This document shows positions 62,985-64,000 of a stretch of 64,000 bases of DNA, piece after piece (positions within the stretch are counted from its first letter, which is position 1; each line of letters starts with the position of its first letter). The notes beneath the pieces are model-generated. The model saw only the letters and a list, made by a program, of their open reading frames with translations, had not been told where the DNA came from and did no database searches. Made by a program: the position numbers and the translations under genes. This DNA comes from Desulforamulus reducens MI-1 (lineage in GTDB: Bacteria > Bacillota > Desulfotomaculia > Desulfotomaculales > Desulfotomaculaceae): positions 2,514,332 to 2,578,331 of the forward strand of contig NC_009253.1 of assembly GCF_000016165.1 (NCBI RefSeq), in the 5' to 3' direction.

Positions 62985-64000
62985 CTAGTCTACCAAGGGA
63001 ATAGAATCAGTAAGTTCATCGGTAATAGAATTAGTGAGTTCATCAGTAACAGGATCAGTAAGTTCATCGGTGACAGGATTAGTAAGTTCATCGGCAACAG
63101 GATCAGTTATTGGCACATCTGTTATTGTATTTATTTCCTCCACGCTTAGGTTATTGGGAATAGTTTCAACATCGGTATTTTCCAAGGTTACTAACATATT
63201 TGCATTGGTATCTTCTAAAGGAAAAGAACAATCAAGACTTGTGGTAACATACCCTGTTTTACTAAAAGTTAGTTTATATTCCCCTGCCATTGGTCTATAA
63301 TCATCACTGGGGTAGATAACATAGTGTCCCTCATTTTCTTCATTATTCATTTCGTTATGAAAGACCCTTTGTAAAGGAATATTTACACCATCTTTTTCCA
63401 AAGAGAAATTAAACACGAGACTGGAATCCTCGTCTAGATCGCCAGCAACAAGATCTGTTATTGGAGCACCTGTTGCTGCATCTTTTACCCTCACACCTAG
63501 ATGATATGGAACAGACATCTCGGTACTCTCTAAGGTAACTGCTATATCTGCAGCGGGATCCGCTGGTGCTCCAAGAGTAATTCTCACACCTTCCATCATG
63601 TGACCCTGGTGTCCGCCTTGTACCGACACAAGTCTCCAAAAATCTGAAGTGTTGTGAAGATACAGTTCAGACACACCCTGGGGAATAGCTGCAGCAATAT
63701 CAAACATTGCAGTATTATCCCGGGGGGTAATGGAGTTGATGGGGACAATTATTTCATTATTACCAGCATAATAGGAAAGCTTTACTTCTTCAGGTGTAAG
63801 TCCTGCTAGGCTTTTATCAAGATTAAGTGTGAATCCGTCGTTGGTAACATTATTTACATAGGCTTTATTGGTAATGACTGGTGACCAATGAGACAATATT
63901 TGGATAAAACCACCCACATTGACACCATCGCCAGTGGCACGGCAGAGCAGAAGGTAGCCTGCATCGGCTTCGCTGGTTGTATAGGTTAGCTCTGTTGCTC
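62985..64000 (-). CDS. C-terminal part of a surface-type protein (cut by the window edge)
   Basis: The reading frame stays open to the right edge (residues ending ...TGDGVNVGGF before the visible GTG at 63917), so the gene starts outside the window; the GTG is internal. The visible 338 residues are beta-rich and acidic, with sections such as VKLSYYAGNNEIIVPINSIT and YRPMAGEYKLTFSKTGYVTTSL that look like surface/adhesion-type immunoglobulin-like modules, though no family can be named with confidence. The last 45 residues are a tandem repeat of TDPVTDEL-type octapeptides. Probably exported; the anchor, if any, would be in the missing part. Confidence 0.65.
   Translation of the reverse strand, partial: ATELTYTTSEADAGYLLLCRATGDGVNVGGFIQILSHWSPVITNKAYVNNVTNDGFTLNLDKSLAGLTPEEVKLSYYAGNNEIIVPINSITPRDNTAMFDIAAAIPQGVSELYLHNTSDFWRLVSVQGGHQGHMMEGVRITLGAPADPAADIAVTLESTEMSVPYHLGVRVKDAATGAPITDLVAGDLDEDSSLVFNFSLEKDGVNIPLQRVFHNEMNNEENEGHYVIYPSDDYRPMAGEYKLTFSKTGYVTTSLDCSFPLEDTNANMLVTLENTDVETIPNNLSVEEINTITDVPITDPVADELTNPVTDELTDPVTDELTNSITDELTDSIPLVD
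63001..63110 (-). repeat. 24-base tandem repeat encoding TD(P/S)(V/I)TDEL(T) units
   Basis: Four full 24-base units (63001, 63025, 63049, 63073) plus a partial one, in frame, with silent and conservative changes between units (for example agttcatcggta versus agttcatcagta). They give an acidic Thr/Asp-rich C-terminal tail. Confidence 0.9.

Overview
The window reads as a chromosomal stretch of a spore-forming, anaerobic, low-to-mid GC Firmicute, most likely a clostridial Peptococcaceae/Desulfotomaculum-type bacterium. Pointers are strong AGGAGG ribosome binding sites with many GTG/TTG starts, a SigI/RsgI pair, a TRAP (MtrB) protein, Firmicute riboswitch classes (guanine, M-box, cyclic di-GMP-I, Moco/Tuco), an [FeFe]-hydrogenase-like protein, a tungstate-binding lipoprotein and the Amj lipid II flippase. 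The genus is inferred from overall resemblance, not proved. No rRNA, tRNA, CRISPR array, insertion sequence or prophage was found.

Region 1 (1-10.4 kb) is rich in RNA control and transport: a YqaA-type membrane protein behind a promoter-proximal terminator hairpin; a Moco/Tuco riboswitch before an orphan tupA; a guanine riboswitch before a purine permease; a PAS histidine kinase followed by a c-di-GMP-I riboswitch that appears to control the ribosome binding site of a degenerate receiver protein; an [FeFe]-hydrogenase-like sensor; a UPF0489 protein; and corA behind an M-box plus a possible 24-codon leader ORF. Region 2 (10.4-21 kb) has sigI-rsgI, a small SWIM zinc-finger protein, an SGNH hydrolase carrying a shortened macro-like domain, DedA, then pyk-pfkA-accA-accD, a DUF2007 protein, mtrB and a TrkA-C membrane protein.

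Region 3 (21-33 kb) holds dnaE, a DUF2225 protein, an NlpC/P60 peptidase, an ABM protein, bshA-bshB1 (bacillithiol), a GH57 branching-enzyme-like protein with a DUF4912 partner, a CPBP protease and a lysO exporter split in two genes. Region 4 (33-44 kb) has a CoA-binding protein, nth and trmL in one plus-strand operon, an AlaX editing protein, a sugar-nucleotidyltransferase/phosphomutase fusion, a GT4 glycosyltransferase, a lone starch-binding-type module and a nifV-like/leuC-like/leuD-like operon. The GT4, branching enzyme and CBM proteins suggest alpha-glucan storage.

Region 5 (44-64 kb) contains gatC-gatA-gatB, a RidA protein with a Cys/His tail, an SLH protein and a PQQ-propeller protein (overlapping pair), amj, ligA and pcrA, the histidine operon hisG-D-C-B-H-A-F-IE from a clear sigma-A-type promoter, and the 3' part of a surface-type protein that runs off the right edge.

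Two intergenic elements (12.9 kb and 29.0 kb) share sequence and are long imperfect palindromes, the best candidates for a small dispersed repeat family. The strongest leads are the c-di-GMP riboswitch with an SD-sequestering hairpin, and the compound corA leader (M-box, terminator, leader ORF, inverted repeat).
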